Part shown: one piece after another, positions 52,053 to 55,387 of the stretch
Numbering within the stretch: position 1 is the stretch's first letter
Layout of the letters: each line of letters begins with the position of its first letter
Origin: CAZQIC01 sp964593555
Lineage (GTDB): Bacteria; Bacteroidota; Bacteroidia; JAFLBG01
Direction of reading: 5' to 3'
Assembly (NCBI GenBank): GCA_964593555.1
Contig: CAZQIC010000013.1
Coordinates: 1-55,387 of the forward strand
Length of the DNA: 55,387 nucleotides
Notes under the pieces: generated by a model
What the model was told of the DNA's origin: nothing
The model's database searches: none
Seen by the model: only the letters and a program-made list of their open reading frames with translations
Made by a program: the position numbers and the translations under genes

Positions 52053-52534
52053 CCATAGAAGATTTTAATAATTGTGTTGATGTTCATGCTGATGGACTTT
52101 ACAGGTTCATTCTCAAAAATGTAAAGGACGAAGAGAAGGCGAAAGATATTGTGCAGGATACTTACGAAAAAATGTGGATAAAAGCGGACGGTATAGATGC
52201 GGCAAAAGCTAAGTCGTATATGTTTACTACAGCGTACCATACCATGATAGATGGAATGAGGAGGGATAAGAAAAGTGGCGATATGACCGAAGCAAATATG
52301 GCCTCCTTAAAACACAACAACCAGTATACCGACTTAAAAGAAATTTTAAATGAAGCGGTAAATAAACTTCCGGAGATACAACGGTCGGTGGTGTTACTGC
52401 GGGATTATGAAGGCTATAGTTATGCGGAGATCGGCGGTATAATGAATGTCACCGAGTCACAAGTGAAAGTATATATTTTCCGTGCAAGGAAGTTTTTGAA
52501 GAATTACATTGGGAGTTTAGATGTTGTAATATAA
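52049..52534 (+). CDS. ECF-type RNA polymerase sigma factor
   Basis: 161 residues. Sigma region 2 is LYRFILKNVKDEEKAKDIVQDTYEKMWIKAD to YHTMIDGMRRDKK. Region 4 is NEAVNKLPEIQRSVVLLRDYEGYSYAEIGGIMNVTESQVKVYIFRARKFLK, a helix-turn-helix. No N-terminal extension. It overlaps the upstream lipoprotein gene by 4 bp and is followed after 5 bp by a membrane protein typical of Bacteroidota anti-sigma partners. Targets probably include this operon. Confidence 0.93.
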   Translation: MTIEDFNNCVDVHADGLYRFILKNVKDEEKAKDIVQDTYEKMWIKADGIDAAKAKSYMFTTAYHTMIDGMRRDKKSGDMTEANMASLKHNNQYTDLKEILNEAVNKLPEIQRSVVLLRDYEGYSYAEIGGIMNVTESQVKVYIFRARKFLKNYIGSLDVVI

Positions 52535-52539
52535 GGCGC

Positions 52540-53850
52540 ATGATCGAGAGAGATAATTACGAAGCTTTTTTTCTGGATTACTATGAGGGGAACCTTTCTC
52601 CATCGCAGGTAAAGGAGCTTTATACTTTCCTGGATGCGAATCCTGATCTGCGCGAAACATTTGAAGAATATGAACACATTTCGTTAAAAGATGTAGAGGA
52701 TGAACTCTTGCATAAAAAAGATTTTTTTGGAGATAAAGATATTTTAAAAAGAGAAGAGGTAAATGCAGATAATATCGATGAGTATATTATTTTATTGAAT
52801 GACAATTCCCTTAGTGAGAAGGACAATGAGCAGCTGGAAAGATTCCTAAAAAAAAATCCTTCATTCTCCCCTCTTAAAAATGAGTATAAAAAAACAATTT
52901 TAACACCTGATACTGCAAAGGTTTTTTCGAACAAACAAGACCTGAAGAAAGTTGCCTTGGAAATTACAAAGGCAAATGAAGAGGACAGGTTAATTGAATT
53001 TAGTGAGGGGTTATTATATGGACCTCATGCTGTTGACTTTAAGACGCACCTCGATTTAAATCCCGCTTTACAGGTTGACTTGAAAAAGTTAAGCGCAACA
53101 AAACTAGTGGCGGATAGATCCATTGTTTTTCCTGATAAGGAGATCTTATATAATATTCCTAAAAGAAAAAGGAGAGGGATATTTTATTTTACAGCGGCAG
53201 CAGCCGGACTGGTCGTATTCCTATTGTCATATATGCTGTTAAATAATTCGGTTAATATTGATGAGGGGAAGCAATACAGTACGGCTAAACCATCTGAGGA
53301 TATCAAGATAACAGATACTAATTCAAATAAAATTGAAAACAATATAAATACTGCCGCAGCCGATTCAAAGAAGATCTACAATAATAAAGGTGTAGCAAAG
53401 CAAAAACTTTTAATTGCTGCCGCTGTTGATACAGTACCCCAAAAATCGCAAGACAAATTTAATACTACAATAGCTATTAACACTGTTTTTCCCGATTCTC
53501 AAGCTGTTGTCGAGGAGAAGCCAAAAAGCTTTAATGCAAACAGTGTTGCTGTGTATAGCGAAAAGAAAAAACAAGATAGTACTATCGTGACGGAAAATCA
53601 ATTTGTATCTGTTAAAGATTTTTTCCTGAACAGGATAAGAGCAAATAAAAAAGCAAAAAATAATCCTGATTGTGAAGGTGAGAAAAACAAGTTGACGATG
53701 AATGATGTTATTGCAATGTGTTCTGCATTAGTACAAAAAGCAGGCGGATCGGATGTTGAGATTATTACGCAGGAAAATGCATGTGGTGAAGCTGTTGCAG
53801 TAGTGGTAAAAGCAAACAACTGGGAATTTGAAAGTCCATTGGTAAAATAA
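52540..53850 (+). CDS. Putative membrane anti-sigma factor
   Basis: 436 residues. The N-terminal cytosolic part opens with YEAFFLDYYEGNLSPSQVKELYTFLDANPDLRETFEEYE, a motif typical of Bacteroidota anti-sigma-like proteins, and repeats a similar helix twice (about 73-110 and 140-180). One membrane helix lies at about 211-233 (FYFTAAAAGLVVFLLSYMLL). The periplasmic part is long, low-complexity and Asn/Lys-rich, with a small C-terminal domain (NDVIAMCSALVQKAGGSDVEII). It probably holds the ECF sigma factor until an envelope signal arrives. There is no classical zinc-binding anti-sigma motif. Confidence 0.75.
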   Translation: MIERDNYEAFFLDYYEGNLSPSQVKELYTFLDANPDLRETFEEYEHISLKDVEDELLHKKDFFGDKDILKREEVNADNIDEYIILLNDNSLSEKDNEQLERFLKKNPSFSPLKNEYKKTILTPDTAKVFSNKQDLKKVALEITKANEEDRLIEFSEGLLYGPHAVDFKTHLDLNPALQVDLKKLSATKLVADRSIVFPDKEILYNIPKRKRRGIFYFTAAAAGLVVFLLSYMLLNNSVNIDEGKQYSTAKPSEDIKITDTNSNKIENNINTAAADSKKIYNNKGVAKQKLLIAAAVDTVPQKSQDKFNTTIAINTVFPDSQAVVEEKPKSFNANSVAVYSEKKKQDSTIVTENQFVSVKDFFLNRIRANKKAKNNPDCEGEKNKLTMNDVIAMCSALVQKAGGSDVEIITQENACGEAVAVVVKANNWEFESPLVK

Positions 53851-53897
53851 ATTGTAACAAAAAGCGCGAAGGTTCGTCATATAGAAAAGCAAAGAAA

Positions 53898-55358
53898 ATG
53901 AAACAGATAACATTGATAATAGCAATAGGGGCGATGGCTATAGGCCGGCTAACAGCGCAAGACATGGTATTCGATAAAATAAAATTATCTGGTGTTTTAA
54001 ATGCTGTACTTGTTCAGGGAGATAATTGCTCTGTAAAAGTGGAGAACGATAATGATAAGACAATTAAATATAGTGTTGTAGGCGGTGTGTTATCCATCGA
54101 GGGCAGTGCTCGCAAAACCGATAACAAAGCACCTTCTGTAACTGTTGTTGTTAAAAGTGTTTCATCTATTAATGTAGAAGGAGTTGTTAATCTTTCGAGC
54201 AGCTCAGAAATTTCATCGGATGTTTTAACTATGAATGTGGAAGGGGTTGTTAATATGGACCTTAACCTTAAAGCAAATAAAATAATTATTGAACAGGAAT
54301 CTATTGGCAATACAACGCTGAAAGGCTCCGCGCAATTTCTTGACCTTGATATAGAGGGCGTGGGTAGCTTTAGCAGTAAGGAGTTAATTGCTTCCGATGT
54401 AAAGGTTAGGGCCGAGGGTATTGGCAGTGTTGAGGTATATGCAAAGGATAAACTGCGGGTAAGCAATGATGGCATTGGATCTGTTGAGTATTTTGGTAAT
54501 CCTCCTGTGGTAGAAAGACTTTCGAAAGATTTTATTGAAGGAGCAACAGAAAAAATGAAAAGAGATACCACTAAGCTAAAGTGGGGTCAGCAAAGAATAA
54601 TGGTATATAAGGACACCACAGGCAGATCGTATAAAAAGCTAAAGAATAAAAATACACCGCGTCCCTGGAAAGGAATAGGATTGTCAATGGATGGCTATAC
54701 GAATAAAAATTTTAACAATAGGATGGCTCCTGGCTTTGAATTTTTGGAGCAAAACTATGCAAAGTCTATTGGGTTTCATTGGAACTTTTGGGAAAAAGAC
54801 ATTAACCTGTATCAAAAGAAATTACGTTTGATAACTGGATTAGGATTTGAGTGGAATAGGTATGCGCTTAAGCACGATGTACTTCTTAACCGATCAAGGA
54901 CACGTACAGCAGAATATCAAGGGTACTCATTCAACGGGTCTGATACATTATTTTACAACTATGGCGGTTTTGTCAATGCCATATCCGATTCATCATCTCA
55001 CAAGTCAACTAAACTTAGAACTTCTTTTATAAATGTTCCTTTATTGTTGCAGTATAATTATATGGGATCAAATAATAAACCGGCAAGTATTTCTGCAGGT
55101 GTAATTTTGGGCGCCAGAATGGGCGTCAGCAATAAAATAAAATATGATAATTATGGCCGTTCAACATATAGCGGAGCTGAGTACAACCAATTGTTATCGT
55201 ATAAATGTGATGCAACAGTTAGAATATCTAAAAAAAGATATACTGCTTTTTGTGATTATAGTTTAACTAGGTTATTCTATCCAACAAAGGGCCCACGCTT
55301 ATATCCGTTCTCTATAGGATTTAATTATAGAATATTTAAGGGAGGTTCTATTAATTGA
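53898..55358 (+). CDS. GIN-domain (DUF2807) protein with C-terminal outer membrane beta-barrel
   Basis: 486 residues. The signal peptide (ending LTAQ) is followed by a beta-helix-like head domain (about 25-200) with the GIN/DUF2807 pattern: FDKIKLSGVLNAVLVQGDNCSVKVE, INVEGVVNLSSSSEI, VEGVVNMDL, and DIEGVGSFSS then AEGIGSVEV. A linker leads into an outer-membrane beta-barrel-like region (about 235-486; GIGLSMDGYTNKNF, INVPLLLQYNYMGS, PFSIGFNYRIF). The head domain is a family of unknown function often described as putative adhesin. It is the last gene of the ECF sigma run, 47 bp after the anti-sigma gene. Its last codons lie in the 48-bp inverted repeat. Confidence 0.82.
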   Translation: MKQITLIIAIGAMAIGRLTAQDMVFDKIKLSGVLNAVLVQGDNCSVKVENDNDKTIKYSVVGGVLSIEGSARKTDNKAPSVTVVVKSVSSINVEGVVNLSSSSEISSDVLTMNVEGVVNMDLNLKANKIIIEQESIGNTTLKGSAQFLDLDIEGVGSFSSKELIASDVKVRAEGIGSVEVYAKDKLRVSNDGIGSVEYFGNPPVVERLSKDFIEGATEKMKRDTTKLKWGQQRIMVYKDTTGRSYKKLKNKNTPRPWKGIGLSMDGYTNKNFNNRMAPGFEFLEQNYAKSIGFHWNFWEKDINLYQKKLRLITGLGFEWNRYALKHDVLLNRSRTRTAEYQGYSFNGSDTLFYNYGGFVNAISDSSSHKSTKLRTSFINVPLLLQYNYMGSNNKPASISAGVILGARMGVSNKIKYDNYGRSTYSGAEYNQLLSYKCDATVRISKKRYTAFCDYSLTRLFYPTKGPRLYPFSIGFNYRIFKGGSIN

Positions 55359-55387
55359 TTTTAACAAATGTAACCGTATTTTTTTTT
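55340..55387. repeat. Right arm of the 48-bp inverted repeat shared by both ends of the window
   Basis: Exact reverse complement of 7-54. Here the sequence is in natural context: end of the GIN-domain gene, stop codon and 3' flank. If the left copy continues the true sequence, the six bases after the window would be AGATTT. Confidence 0.9.

Noticed and set aside
7..55387. Terminal inverted repeats as ends of a 55-kb transposon or linear plasmid
   Set aside because: The right copy includes the coding end of an ordinary gene and the left copy interrupts a kinase gene; no transposase, integrase or replication gene is present.

Overview
The window is AT-rich bacterial DNA from a member of the Bacteroidota, probably a Sphingobacteriales/Chitinophagales/Flavobacteriales-type lineage. 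The evidence is: many large secreted proteins with type IX secretion (T9SS) C-terminal sorting domains (gliding-motility-associated type B and Por-type A tails), SprB-like repeats, TonB receptors with carboxypeptidase-like plug extensions, DUF5686, ECF sigma/anti-sigma genes, and promoters matching the Bacteroidota -7 element TAnnTTTG. No tRNA, rRNA, CRISPR array or transposase was seen.

Layout. 1-360: a histidine kinase tail cut off at a 48-bp sequence that is repeated, inverted, at the far right end. 0.5-7.3 kb (minus): a T9SS protein, a haem lipoprotein, and an operon of response regulator, TonB receptor, YfiR and CHASE8-HAMP-PAS histidine kinase. 7.4-14.6 kb (minus): a DUF5686 protein, a TauE/SafE permease, a TonB receptor and a Cys-rich Rrf2 regulator. 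The permease and the receptor share an operator/promoter unit, and the receptor also has a leader peptide with four consecutive Cys codons. 15-24.6 kb: glutathione peroxidase, an ABC-F protein, a Trp-rich secreted protein, a repeat-rich T9SS protein with a SUMF1-like partner, and lepA. 24.7-40.7 kb: three small pinensin-like RiPP precursor candidates interspersed with an RCC1-repeat T9SS protein and three giant paralogous PKD/SprB T9SS proteins. 40.8-44.3 kb: two tandem short ssb genes, a 52-aa ORF, a frameshifted Cys-motif gene, two small unknowns and a hairpin cluster. 44.3-51.6 kb: prolyl oligopeptidase, MATE pump, small lipoprotein, MBOAT/SGNH acylation pair, YebC. 51.7-55.4 kb: a lipoprotein/ECF sigma/anti-sigma/GIN-domain gene run.

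Best candidates for undescribed biology are three. First, a sulfur-type regulon (Rrf2 regulator, two identical operator-promoter units, a poly-Cys uORF, TonB receptor, TauE/SafE permease). Second, a YfiR-CHASE8 signalling module in which a histidine kinase replaces the usual diguanylate cyclase. Third, three scattered RiPP precursors with one shared leader type, very different cores and no modifying enzyme in the window. Function calls rest on motif recognition by eye; no database search was run.
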